Shown here piece after piece: positions 1 to 10,755 of a DNA stretch of 64,000 nucleotides. The notes beneath the pieces are model-generated. The model was not told the DNA's origin, made no database searches, and saw only the letters and a program-made list of their open reading frames with translations. The translations under genes were made by a program, and so were the position numbers. Within the stretch, counting starts at the first letter, position 1. Each line of letters opens with the position of its first letter. This DNA comes from Lamellibrachia satsuma (Eukaryota > Annelida > Polychaeta > Sabellida > Siboglinidae): NCBI GenBank assembly GCA_033239005.1, contig BSQZ01000052.1, positions 2,638,501-2,702,500 of the forward strand, read 5' to 3'.

Positions 1-502
1 ATTCTAAGGTTGAACATTTGCTCTGTAGTACCTGTTCGAAAGCCGGCCTGTTCTTCGGCAATGATGTTCTCTGCTAGTGGCTTGAGTCTGTTAAGGATGA
101 CATTCAACACGACGTTACTTAGGTGGTTGATTTTGACACAATTGTAGGTTGCCTTTTTTTGGAAGTGTGATGACCATTGATTGGGTCCATGGAGTAGGCC
201 AATCTCCTGTCTGCCAGATCTTATTGCAGATTGCTGTGAGGATGTTGGTCACAGCTTCTCCCACAGCTTGTATTAATTCAGCTGGTATGTTGTCAACTCC
301 AGCTGGTTTCCCTTTCTTTAAGGATTTAACTGCAGCCTCCACTTCTTCACGAAGAATTGGGAAGTTATCCTCTTCGGTGTTCATAGGACAATCCAATACT
401 GCTGCAATTCCTTTGGTCTGGCTTTTGTATAACTCGGTGCAGTACTCTGTCCATCGGTTTATAATCTCTCTTTCTTCCGTGAGGCATTTTCCTGACTTGT
501 CT
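1..502 (-). pseudogene. LINE reverse transcriptase fragment, broken, runs off the window edge
   Basis: Read on the minus strand, 502 down to about 115 gives an open frame with the N-terminal part of a non-LTR retrotransposon reverse transcriptase: EREIINRWTEYC, then EVEAAVKSLKKGKPAGVDNI (the RT0/RT1 block that precedes the fingers), PAELIQ, and WTQSMVITLPKKGN. After LPKKGNLQLCQN the usual block of about a dozen residues leading to RT2 is missing and the frame shifts; homology resumes toward base 1 with NRLKPLAENIIAEEQAGFRT, so the copy continues outside the window. The family resembles LINEs with LVWSxxLYGSExW C-termini; a fragment of that kind lies at 9.6 kb. A TG repeat abuts the upstream end. 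It is a dead fragment, not a host gene. Confidence 0.85.
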
Positions 503-546
503 TGTGTATGTGTGTGTGTGTGTGTGCGTGCGTGCGTGTGTGTGTA
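503..546. repeat. (TG)n / (CGTG)n microsatellite
   Basis: Alternating purine-pyrimidine run with three CGTG units, directly abutting the LINE fragment. Confidence 0.95.
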
Positions 547-1089
547 TCAACATCTGTGATGTATTTAATGTATTTATTCTTTTCTTTTATCCTTTTTTGT
601 TGACACTGATTCTTACACAGACAGCTGTATATGTGATTATGTTATATTTAAGTATCGTTATTACATACGACTTATACTTTAGCGTAAGTAGTTTAAAAAC
701 GTATACTTACTGCTCTTTCTCATGTTGGTGTGTACCCAGTATGGACTGCAAACATCCTTTCCCAGGTGATATTTGGCTCCCTGTCGTTGGTGTATACCGA
801 GATGGTCGAAACGTGTTCTTTACTAACCTCAGCACAGAAACGTTTTCGCATTTTATGATTTAATATTGCACTATTTGATATGTAAGCTAATTAGACCAAA
901 GAAACGATTGATTGTATGTTTAGTAATTATACTGAGTTAGACCTCAGGCACTTGTTTGATATATATACCCAAAACGAAGACGTAGAAACAAATCCTGTTA
1001 ACTTGGCTAATATAAATAGTAAGTACTGTGACGTTCACCATATACTTTATACTTTACGATAAATGTTCTCATACTCATTTTTAGTACTA
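547..1089. other. No recognisable gene
   Basis: AT-rich sequence with no domain I recognise. The plus-strand open frame that crosses it begins inside the TG repeat and has low-complexity hydrophobic content; I do not regard it as coding. Confidence 0.6.
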
Positions 1090-1850
1090 GGTACTCCATC
1101 TAAATATACCAGGACTGTCATCCATATTTGATCAACTTAATATGCTACTGCCACAACTATCTGATGCACAAGTTGAAATTGATTATATCTTATTATGTGA
1201 AACGTTTCTAATTGACGACAATGCGCATTTCTTTAAACCGCCTAATTATAAGTTTATTTACAAAAAATAGGAAGATTAAATCTAAAGGTGGTGTCGCGAT
1301 GCATGTACGGACAATATTCAATATAATCTTCGTAAAGACCTTGATATTTTTGTAGAGACTGAGCAGAAGAGTATCACCCATACATCCGCTACACTTATTG
1401 ATAACATATATGTATGACATACAATCCCTTCTGTTTACTCTGACAAACTATGCAGTAATATATCTGACCACTTGCCTATATTCTGTTTAATTAAAAATCA
1501 AATGAGCCGTTAATATTCAAACATAGAACCATATCTGATACATCCATTCGTCACATGACATCTGTACTCCGCGAAATTGATTGGACGTATTTACATCAAT
1601 TAGACATAGATAATGCGCTCAGAGAATTTAACAACTGAATTACGTCACTAAATATTTCGCATCAATGATAACTGTCTAAAATAAATCCAACCACGTAATC
1701 CGGAATGAGTGAACGACCAAAGGTCTGATGTAAGGAAAATGTATTGGCAAACCTAAAACACATTCTGCTTACATCCGTCATACTAAGAATAGAAATATGC
1801 ATAATACATTAAAACAAATTGCTAAGAAAATTTACTATGCTAACCAGTTT
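1090..1850 (+). pseudogene. LINE endonuclease-region remnant (CR1-like)
   Basis: In shifting plus-strand frames this reads FDQLNMLLPQLSDAQVEID, then YILLCETFLIDD (the N-terminal apurinic endonuclease block with its catalytic Glu, xCETxL), then NYKFIYK and a GGVAMHV-like segment (GGxxIYV block). After a deletion comes SDHLPIFCLI, the C-terminal endonuclease SDHxP motif with the catalytic Asp-His pair. Downstream to about 1850 are traces of the endonuclease-RT linker (TSVLREIDWTYLHQLD, PRNPEWVNDQ). At least four frameshifts or stops interrupt it. The order of motifs fixes the strand. No RT follows: the microsatellite at 1.93 kb starts where it should begin. Confidence 0.7.
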
Positions 1851-1925
1851 CACCGATTGTTCTACTTATTGTTTATGTTTGTATGTATGATTTATACAAT
1901 ACAAAAATTAAGTCTATCTATCTAT

Positions 1926-2010
1926 ATGTGTGCGTGCATGCGTGCGTGCGTGCATGCGTGCGTGCGTGCATGCGTGCGTGCGTGCGTGTGTGTGTGTGTG
2001 TGTGTGTGTG
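1926..2010. repeat. (GCGT)n/(GCAT)n to (TG)n microsatellite
   Basis: About 85 bp of uninterrupted alternating purine/pyrimidine: GTGC, GTGC and ATGC tetramers grading into pure TG. Confidence 0.95.
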
Positions 2011-2039
2011 TTATGTATCATGTATGTACATATGTGTGT

Positions 2040-2184
2040 CTGTCTGTCTCTACCTCTCCTTCTATCCCTCTCTATATCTTCTTCTGCGTCTCCGTCTTCG
2101 TCTCCGTCTCCCTCTCCCTCTCCCTCTCCCTCTCCCTCTCTCTCCCTCTCCCTCTCTCACTCTCTCTCTCTCTCCCTCTCTCTC

Positions 2185-2235
<51 letters not shown>

Positions 2236-2236
2236 G
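2040..2236. repeat. (CT)n polypyrimidine tract
   Basis: Almost pure pyrimidine on the plus strand: CT dinucleotides with CCCT and CCGT variants. Every frame is open, giving spurious Ser/Leu-rich or Arg/Glu-rich frames. Confidence 0.95.
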
Positions 2237-2703
2237 CGATCGTGACAATTATTGTGATATACCTGGCGACGAATGCGACGGCGATGATGACACGACGATA
2301 GTGGCCAGACTATCAAACCACTAACCAAACGTAAAACAGAATGGAAATATACCCGGTACACGGTAAATCGGTCGAATAAAGCGTATATGGCCGTCCATCC
2401 TTAATTCCCGTCGACACAATAAAATCAAGCCTACACACACCCCCGTACGAGATACATTGCCGTTAACGATTCTTGTCACGCACACTCTAATTGCCGTGCT
2501 CATGACGATAACAAAGATTTAGTTCCCGTTGGCCGTCGGAGCGTCCCGCCGTTTGCTTTCAAATCAGCGCTTGGACCACGCCGCACGCGAGACTCCGCTT
2601 CGCATACGTAGAATGGCACGACGCCGGTTCAACGATAACTGTATTAATTATCGGAGCTCGTGGATCATTTGGCATTTTTAAAACCTGCAAACGTTTCCTT
2701 AAT
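2237..2703. other. Unique sequence, no gene seen
   Basis: CpG-containing sequence between two pyrimidine tracts. I see no domain, splice pattern or repeat here. Confidence 0.5.
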
Positions 2704-3007
2704 ACATCCACAACTCTCTCTCTCTCTATCCCCCTCCCCTCTCCCTCTCTCCCTCTTCCCCCTCTCTCTCCGTCTCCCCCTCTCCATCTCTCCCTTTCCC
2801 TCCCTCTCTCTCCTCTCTCCTCTCTCTCCCTCTCCTTCTCCCTCTCTCTTTCCCTCTCCTCCCCTCCGTCTCTCTATCTCTCACTCACTCACTCACTCAC
2901 TCACTCACCCACTCACTCACTCACTCACTCAATACTCACTCACTCACTCACTCACTCACTCACTCACTCACTCACTCACTCACTCACTCACTCACTCACT
3001 CACTCAC

Positions 3008-3043
<36 letters not shown>
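2704..3043. repeat. (CT)n and (ACTC)n array
   Basis: Polypyrimidine to about 2880, then roughly 30 copies of the tetramer ACTC, then (CT)n to 3043. The threonine/histidine/serine open frame across it is an artefact. Confidence 0.95.
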
Positions 3044-3431
3044 GCTCCTCGACGCCAATGCGTAACAATCAACAACTATGCACGATTCAGGACATCTGAT
3101 GCACAATTGGCGCACAAAAGACACTAAAATTCGAATGCGGCCACACGAAGCAAACCGTTGACCACTGCCACACGAGATACATTCAGTTTCCCTAGAAAAT
3201 AATCGAGTGGATAAAAAAAACTATGTCAACTGTCAGAAATTATAAACTGTCGGTGGCGTTAAGGGACGTGCGCAAATCAATGTGTCAGTGTCAATTCGGA
3301 CTCCCTAACAAAAGAGGAAATCATGGAAACAAAGCAGTATGTCAGTTACGGAAAACCAAGTACTGTTTTATATTTTTTCTATATGGGCTGTCACACATTG
3401 TGTGCATATAAATGCACATAGCAAATATAAT
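3044..3431. other. Unique sequence, no gene seen
   Basis: No recognisable coding or repeat features before the tandem structure that starts near 3432. Confidence 0.45.
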
Positions 3432-3449
3432 AATTTAACTTAGCCGCCA

Positions 3450-3535
3450 CAATACACAGTCGTCTTTTGCCAGTGGTAGGCCCCTACATCCAAAAAGACA
3501 GTCGTCTTCTGACAGTGGTAGGCCCCATTACATCC
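3450..3535 (+). repeat. 42-bp minisatellite, about two copies
   Basis: Two units of the form ACAGTCG(T/A)CTTYTGMCAGTGG followed by TAGGCCCCTACATCCA, the same unit as the 5.4-6.3 kb array. Confidence 0.9.
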
Positions 3536-4559
3536 ACATATATGGGATGTCATGCATTATGTGTATATAAATGCACCTAGCAAATATGTATATTTGCATT
3601 ATCATATATAACGTATATGGCCACGGAAACTAAATGATAGTTGACTCTTGCTATATGGGACTTGGCCATGTCGTTCCATGTACCAGATGTTCCTTATATC
3701 CACTGATACGATTGAAGGTTGAAGAAAATGTGGGTTGAAGCAAAGATGGGTGGTTTGTGAGGGACAAGGTGATAGCATGAACGCCTGGGGAAAGGGGTGG
3801 CTTTAAAAAGAGTGCATATTCACAATTGCTTTAATTCGGTTCTAAATAAGAACATTTTTTATTATCCGTTGTTCCTGTCATACGGAAGTCATTTGTCACA
3901 AAGCGGGGTAGCACGGCGCTTTCAAAGTTGGTCCTTTAAGAGGCTTTCCTTACATCGGGAGTCTATAGCGAGAACACACTGTACTTACATGTTATAACGT
4001 TGCATGTTTTATGTCCAAAATGAAGGTCGTATGATTCTCAATTCCGTTCCGATGGTTTATGTGTGGCGTCAGCGCGATAGGATTACTGTTATCATCGAGT
4101 TATTGTTGCGGTTTATGGATTATTGCGATAGTTGCCGTGTTATTTACTGTCACTGCCGAGTACTCTCCCAGCCCGAAGAATCGGCTGGTGTAATATTGGT
4201 GACAAAATCAATGGCCACCATATCTAACCGCAGTTCATATTCTACTATCCGAAGACGTATCCGAGGAACCGCAGTTCCCGCGTAACTCATACCTGTAGTG
4301 TTTGCAGCGGAGAACATTCCCGCGACACTGAATCAACATGGCGGTCTAAGCCCTTCCCGAGTGAGATACGTTGCAGTCATTACGCTTAGCGATTGTGATG
4401 ATAATGAATCCATGTTTGCAGGTCGGCGCAAGCAACAATAACTAAATGGCAACCGTGTGATTTAGGATATATAATACTGCCATGTAGACAATGACGGTAG
4501 CCCTCTTTACCACACCGTCATAAAATGTGACATGTCTAAAGTCTAACACTACAACGATT

Positions 4560-4930
4560 AGTAACATACCATGTTCGTGACTGTAACACGAGTAACATAC
4601 GACGCAACACGAGTAATATACAACGTCCGTGACTGTAATACGTGTAACACACGACGTACGTGACTGTAACACGAGTTACACCCGTTGTCCGTGGGCGTAA
4701 CACGAGTAACACACAAATTCCGTGATTGTAATACGAGTAGCACACGACGTCCGTGATTGTAACACGTGTAACAGACGACGTATGTGACTGTAACACGAGT
4801 TACACATGGTATTCGTGACCGTAACACGAGTTACACCCGTTGTCCGTGGGCGTAACACGAATAACACACGACGTCCGTGATTGTAACACGAGTAACACAC
4901 GACGTCTGTGATAATAACATGAGTAACCGT
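4560..4930. repeat. 31-bp minisatellite, body A
   Basis: About a dozen copies of a 31-bp unit of the form TAACACACGACGTCCGTGAT plus TGTAACACGAG, with variant units (TTGTCCGTGGGCGTAACACG). Spacing measured between TAACACACG copies at 4862 and 4893 is 31 bp. All three minus-strand frames are open through parts of it, producing unreal Cys/Val/Thr-rich frames. Confidence 0.9.
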
Positions 4931-5399
4931 CCGTTCGTGCATTTCACACGATGCCGGTTGTCATTCTATGTTGTTAGTGATAAGGGACTTTTGTCCGAAA
5001 TTCGACCGTCTCGTTGTCCGGTTCTGTTCCACTAATTAAATCAGGCTGTCAATTAAGGCCCCGTATTCTCGTCCGAGGACAGCCACTAAAGCGACGTCTT
5101 CGGCGTGACTGACCAGCTCCGCACAGCTGCCGCTCACACGGACAGTAATTGCGTTTACACGTGCAAACTCTAATAAAGATGTGCTCCATTAATTTGCACG
5201 TTGTTTCTCAGCTAATGCTGTCCTGCGTGGCGACGAAGAGAGTGACGGCGTTAGATTCGGCGCATCGATAATGGACGGACAAAGTCGCTCATGTTAGCCT
5301 TTGCGCTGTAATGTCGCTGATGTCCAAATCAATGAAAGCTCATTATCAAAAACGACGGCGCAGTTAGCGACAAACGCAGAAGATAATTTCACTTAGCCG

Positions 5400-6325
5400 C
5401 CACACTACACAGTCGACTTTTACCAGTGGTAGGCCCCTACATCCACCAAGACAGTCGACTTCTGACAGTGGTAGGCCCCTACATCCACAAAGACAGTCGT
5501 CTTTTGCCAATGGTAGGCCCTTACATCCACAAAGACAGTCGACTTTTACCAGTGGTAGGCCCCTACATCCACCAAGACAGTTGACTTCTGTCAGTGGTAG
5601 GCCCCTACATCCACCAAGACAGTCGACTTCTGTCAGTGGTAGGCCCCTACATCCACCAAGACAGTCGACTTCTGTCAGTGGTAGGCCCCTACATCCAAAA
5701 AGACAGTCGACTTCTGACAGTGGTAGGCCCCTACATCCACAAAGACAGTCGACTTTTACCAGTGGTAGGCCCCTACATCCACAAAGACAGTCGACTTCTG
5801 TCAGTGGTAGGCCCCTACATCCACCAAGACAGTCGACTTCTGACAGTGGTAGGCCCCTACATCCACAAAGACAGTCGACTTCTGTCAGTGGTAGGCCCCT
5901 ACATCCAAAAAGAGAGTCGACTTCTGACAGTGGCAGGCCCCTACATCCACAAAGACAGTCGACTTTTACCAGTGGTAGGCCCCTACATCCACCAAGACAG
6001 TCGACTTCTGACAGTGGTAGGCCCATACATCCATAAAGACAGTCGACTTTTACCAGTGGTAGGCCCATACATCCACAAAGACAGTCGACTTTTACCAGTG
6101 GTAGGCCCCTACATCCACAAAGACAGTCGACTTTTACCAGTGGTAGGTCCCTACATCCACCAAGACAGTCGACTTCTGACAGTGGTAGGCCCATACATCC
6201 ACAAAGACAGTCGACTTCTGACAGTGGTAGGCCCCTACATCCACAAAGACAGTCGACTTCTGCCAGTGGTAGGCCCCTACATCCAAAAAGACAGTCGTCT
6301 TCTGACAGTGGTAGGCCCCATACAT
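5400..6325. repeat. 42-bp minisatellite, about 22 copies
   Basis: Unit: ACATCCACCAAGACAGTCGA then CTTCTGACAGTGGTAGGCCC CT. The third block varies among TTTACCAGT, TCTGACAGT, TCTGTCAGT and TCTGCCAGT. Because 42 is divisible by 3 and the unit lacks stops, open frames of 151 and 247 codons (plus) and 321 codons (minus, repeating CLCGCRGLPL) cross it; I treat these as artefacts. Confidence 0.95.
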
Positions 6326-6654
6326 CCACATATATGAGCTGTCATACATTATGTGTATATAAATGCACATAGCAAATATGTATATTTGCATTATCATATA
6401 TAACGTATATGGCCACGGAAACTAAATGATAGTTGACTCTTGCTATATGGGACTTGGCCATGTTGTTCCATGTTCCTTATATCCACGGGTACGACTGAGT
6501 GTGATCACGGGTGACCTATGGTAATGAGCATGTCAATGTGTCACTGTGCTTGGACAGATTGAAGGTTGAAGGAAAAGTGGGTAGAAAAGCAAAAGTGGAC
6601 GGTTTGTGGGGGACAAGGTGATAGCATGAACGCCTGGGGAAAGGGGTGGCGTGA

Positions 6655-7150
6655 GAGTAGATTTAACAAGATTTAACAAGATTGCCATCTTGAACAACAA
6701 GTTCCAGATGGCAAGTGGACAAGGAAGCCATTGGCTTATCGAGAGTCCAACAATTTTCTCATCTATGTGTAGCCCGCCCTTATCAGATATCTGCCAATTC
6801 TATTTTTAAACATATTCACACTACTAGCATTAATACAATAATTTGGCAGGTTGTTCCATTCATTTATCACCCTCTGTGAGAAAGAGTACTTTCTCATGTC
6901 CAACCTACACTGCTCCTTAACTAATGCTGCTTTGTGTCCTCTGGTTCTACTGCCTTCTTTAAGTTTGAAGAACATATTCCTATCAACATCCTCATAACAG
7001 TTCACTATTTTAAACACTTCTATTTGGTCTCCTCTTAGTCTCCTGGTCTCTAGTGTTGTCAAACCACATTGTAATAAGCGACTTTCGTAACGAAGGTCTC
7101 TTAATTCTGGAATCATTTTAGAGTAGAGAGACTATAATGACATTTGTGAA
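6655..7150 (-). mobile_element. CR1-like LINE 3' end, 5'-truncated
   Basis: On the minus strand an intact 117-codon frame (7116-6763) encodes the extreme C-terminus of a CR1-type reverse transcriptase: IPELRDLRYESRLLQCGLTT, then LRGDQIEVFKIVN, then WNNLPNYCINASSVNMFKNR and a stop. The 3' UTR follows (GGACTCTCGATAAGCCAATG) and ends in tandem CTTGTTAAAT, the short 3' direct repeat typical of CR1 elements. Related 3' ends occur at 26.8, 34.3 and 35.1 kb. The corresponding place in body A lacks it, so it appears inserted in body B only. Confidence 0.85.
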
Positions 7151-7904
7151 TATGTTCCTTTAAAAAAAGTACATATTAAAACATTGCTTTAATTCGGTTC
7201 CAAATAAGAAATTATTTTTATTATCCGCTGTTCCTATCATACGGAAGTCATTTGTCACAAAGCGGGGTAGCACGGCGCTTTCAAAGTTGGTCCTTTAAGA
7301 GGCTTTCCTTACATCGGGAGTCTATAGCGAGAACACACTGTACTTACATGTTATAACGTTGCATGTTTTATGCCCAAAATTAAGTTCATATGATTCTCAA
7401 GTCCATCGCGATAGTTTATGTGTGACGTCATCGAGTTATTGTTGCGGTTTATTGTTTATTGCAATAGTTGCCGTGTTATTTACTGTCACTGCCCAGTACT
7501 CTTCCAGCCCGAAGAATCGGCTGGTGTAATATTGGTGGCAGAATCAATGGCTACGATATATAACCGCAGTTCGTGTTCTACTATCCGAAGACGTATCCGA
7601 GGAACCACAGTTCCCGCGTAACTCATAAATGTAGTGTTTGCAGCGGAGAACATTCCCGCGACACTGAACCGATATGGCGGTCTAAGCCCTTCCCGAGTGA
7701 GATACGTTGTAGTCATTACGATTGTGCTGATAATGAATCCATGTTTGCAGGTCGGCACAAGCAACAATAACTAAATTGCAACCGTGTGATTTAGGATATG
7801 TAATACTGCCATGTAGACAATGACAGTAGCCCTCTTTACCACATCGTCATAAAATGTGGCGTGTCTAAAGTCTAACACCACAACGATAAGAAACACACCA
7901 TGTT

Positions 7905-8350
7905 CGTGACTGTAACACGAGTGACACACGACGTAGCACGAGTAACATACAACGTCCGTGACTGTAACACGTTTAACAAATGTTTTCCGTGACTGTAACA
8001 GGAGCAATTCACGACGTACGTTGGTGTAACACATGGTATCGGTGACCGTAACACGAATTACACCAGTTGTTCGTGGGCGTAACACGGGTAACACACAACG
8101 TCGGTGATTGTAAAACGAGTAACACACGACGTCTGTGATTGTAATACGAGTAACACACGACGTCCGTGATTGTAGCACGAGTAACATATGACGTCTGTGA
8201 TTGTAACACGAGTTACACATGGTATCCGTAACCGTGACCGTAACACGAGTTGCACCAGTTGTCCGTGGGCGTAACACGAATAACACACGACGTCCTTGAT
8301 TGTAACACGAGTAACACACGACGTCTGTGATTATTACATGAGTAACCATC
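7905..8350. repeat. 31-bp minisatellite, body B
   Basis: Same 31-bp family as 4560-4930, slightly longer, with unit variants such as GACGTCTGTGATTGTAACAC. A 192-codon minus-strand frame across it is an artefact. Confidence 0.9.
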
Positions 8351-8809
8351 CGTCCGTGCGTTTCACACGATGCCGGTTGTCAATCAAGGTTGTTAGTGAC
8401 AAGGGACTTTTGTCCGAAATACGACCGTCTCGTTGTCCGGTTATGTTCCACTAAACAAATCAGGCTGTCCATTGAGGCCCCATGTTCTCGTCCGAGGACA
8501 GCCATGAAGCGACGTCTTCGGCGTGACTGACCAGCTCCGCACAGCTGCCGCTCACACGGACAGTAATTGCGTTTACACGTGCAAACTCTAATAAAGATGT
8601 GCTCCATTAATGTGCACGTTGTTTCTCAGTTAATGCTGTCCTGCGTGGCGACGAAGAGAGTGACGGCGTTAGATTCGGCGCACCGATAATGGACGGACAA
8701 AGACGTTCATGTTAGCCTTTGCGCTGTAATGTCGCTGATGTCCAAATCAACGAAAGCTCATTATCAAAAACGACGGCGCAGTTGGCGACAAACGCAGAAG
8801 ATAATTTCA

Positions 8810-9140
8810 CTACACAGTCGACTTTTGCCAGCGGTAGGCCTCTACATCGACAAAGACAGTCGACTTCTGCCAGTGGTAGGCACTTACATCCACCAAGACA
8901 GTCCACTTCTGCCAGTGGTAGGCCCCATATATACACAAAGACAGTCGACCACTGCCAATGGTAGGCCCCTACATCCGCAAAGATAGTCTTCTTGTGACAG
9001 TGATCCCTGCATCCAAAAAGACAGTCGTCTTCTGACAGTAGTGGGCCGCAACATCCACAAAGACAGTCGACGTCTGCCAATGATAGGCCCCTGTATCCAC
9101 AGAGACAGTAGACTTCTGCCGGTGGTAGGCCTCTACACAC
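8810..9140. repeat. 42-bp minisatellite, about eight diverged copies
   Basis: Same unit as 5400-6325 with more substitutions (for example CGACGTCTGCCAATGATAGG) and some length changes toward the right edge. Confidence 0.85.
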
Positions 9141-9180
9141 AGGGGCGTCCGCAGGCTTTCTTCCAGAGGGGGACTAAACA
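9137..9180 (+). repeat. Dispersed short repeat (GGGGCGTCCGCAGG motif)
   Basis: ACACAGGGGCGTCCGCAGG followed by CTTTCTTCCAGAGGGGGA. The same arrangement recurs at about 33483 and, degraded, at about 55367. Confidence 0.6.
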
Positions 9181-9594
9181 TTCTGCTGTCTGATTTCGAC
9201 CAGAAATCTTTACACTTACCAAAATGTCTACTTTCAATGAGCAGTAATGATATAATTGTATATAATTAATTAACAACTATACTAGATGATTTACTTAACA
9301 CAATTCGTAAACAATCTACTCGCCATGAAAGGCCTAAATTTTACAAACATCCAGATCGAAGGGGGATGGGCCCCTCCGGATTCCTACACCACTTTTGCCA
9401 GTGACGTAGGACATGCGCGGGTTTGTAACCACTGACTCCCTAACAAAATTGGCCAATACGTTTTTTTACGTCATCAAGTTTTCGATCCTGCCTCCCAGGG
9501 CGAACGTCTGGGTTTGTACTTTTAATTAACATTCACTTTCGACATAATCAGCCAATGTTCCCCAGGTGAACTTGTTTACACGATGACACAAGAC
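9181..9594. other. No gene seen
   Basis: AT-rich then mixed sequence probably belonging to the dispersed repeat that starts at 9137; no coding content recognised. Confidence 0.4.
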
Positions 9595-10010
9595 TAAGCT
9601 TGAAGAAAAGATTTGTGTACTCTCTTGTCTGGAGCGCTGCTCAATATGGCAGTGAGTCCTGGACAACCAATAAGGAAGAAGACGATAAATGAATATACGC
9701 CTTCGAGATGTTATTAAGGCGCAGAATGCTCAGGATAAGTTGCACATAAAGAAAAACATCTTGTTCGTAGCGGTTAAGGAAGGAGGTCTGCTATGATTCA
9801 TTAAGAGATGAAAGCTGGATAAATACAGTCACTGGATGTAGACCAGATAACCTGGTACTTACCAACATAGAAGGAGAACTACCAGGGGCTGGACTGAACA
9901 CAAACGTGAACAGATGGTGGACTCGAAGTGGATAGAGAGATTGCAAGGAGACGACAAGGAGGTACCAACGGCCTAACCGAGGATGTGGCTACACAAGAAG
10001 AAGTTTCCCG
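9595..10010 (+). pseudogene. LINE reverse transcriptase C-terminal remnant
   Basis: Plus-strand frames, with interruptions, give LVWSAAQYGSESWTTNKEE, then FEMLLRRRMLRIS, then a block with SLRDESWINTV, and finally a Gly/Arg-rich tail. This is the usual C-terminal signature of LINEs carrying LxWSxxLYGSExWT and RRMLRISW motifs. Multiple stops show it is dead. It is the opposite end of an element type like that at 1-502, but on the other strand, so they are not one insertion. Confidence 0.75.
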
Positions 10011-10403
10011 TCACATAATTCCAAACACAAGAATATTTGGTCTATGAATACGGGGCGTCAGGGACCTCTCCGTCACTAATACGCCCACGAGCTACGAGAA
10101 TTTAAGTAGCGACAAATACTACAGCCCTAAAGTATTTTTTGTTTGGCACTTCATTTGTTTACCGACTCCCGGAAGTCAATTAATGTGTAACACATGGCGA
10201 TAAGTTCCGCTCTTCACTCTCCGTCAAGCCAACCACGACGCTGGCGGGTGAGGATTACACAACTTGATCAATGACGGTCGTCTACCAGGATTGATTTTGT
10301 ACTTGTAAAACGACCGTGTCGTGACATCGCACGTTAATGATGTGACGTCAGGTGTCTGCGCTGTGATTTCTTTTCGTTTTGTGTATGATGAATATATAAT
10401 AAT

Positions 10404-10598
10404 TGTTAATGAATTGACTTTATGCTTGGACACACATTAAAGCATGCGACACTAACTCTGCTGTTACATGCAGCGGCTCAGCCCTCTGCTCTCGATCTGC
10501 TGTCGCACATGTCAGATAAGTGTTACGTTCTCATGTAATACATGTATTTTGGACATACATCGCTTTGTGTATACCATATGCAACAGAGCACATCAACA
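10404..10598 (+). repeat. 5' LTR
   Basis: 195 bp, TG...CA ends. By eye it differs from the 3' LTR by about five substitutions plus a 17-bp segment (around 10445-10461, ACTAACTCTGCTG region) missing from the right copy. A possible primer-binding site begins at 10599 (TGGTGGCATCGTTACCGAAC); I cannot name the primer tRNA. Confidence 0.95.
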
Positions 10599-10755
10599 TG
10601 GTGGCATCGTTACCGAACTCTAGACGCCTAACATGAATGGGTATAAACAGTGAGTGCGTGAAACGAGACTGTTATTTGGTAGCGCACTACCCAGGCGAAG
10701 CCTAAGGCTAAGGCAGTGCCAGTAGACAATATTAAGTGACATTTCGGTTGGCAAA

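Larger units (their letters stand above)
6326..8808. repeat. Body B of the large tandem duplication
   Basis: Diverged copy of 3536-5400. It differs mainly by a CR1 3'-end insertion at about 6650-7155 and by small indels. No conserved coding frame is shared by the two bodies, which argues against a gene inside them. Confidence 0.85.
3432..9140. repeat. Two-scale tandem structure: large bodies alternating with a 42-bp minisatellite
   Basis: The order is short 42-bp array (3450-3535), body A (3536-5400), long 42-bp array (5400-6325), body B (6326-8808), short 42-bp array (8810-9140). Body A and body B align along their whole length; for example, the stretch beginning CACAAAGCGGGGTAGCACGG occurs near 3897 and near 7256. 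Each body also contains its own 31-bp minisatellite. The junction sequence CTTAGCCGCCACA(A/C)TACACAG occurs before the first two arrays and is shortened before the third. I see no transposase, so a tandemly duplicated satellite or non-autonomous element is inferred. Confidence 0.85.

Noticed and set aside
1797..3127. Ser/Leu- and Thr/His-rich open frames
   Set aside because: They are translations of (GCGT)n, (CT)n and (ACTC)n simple repeats.
5364..6329. 321-codon Cys-rich repeat protein on the minus strand
   Set aside because: It coincides with a 42-bp satellite that is open on both strands; no start context, splice sites or transcript evidence.
4560..8350. CRISPR-like appearance of regularly spaced near-identical repeats
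   Set aside because: The 31-bp units are head to tail with no unique spacers, there are no cas genes, and the DNA is eukaryotic; it is a minisatellite.
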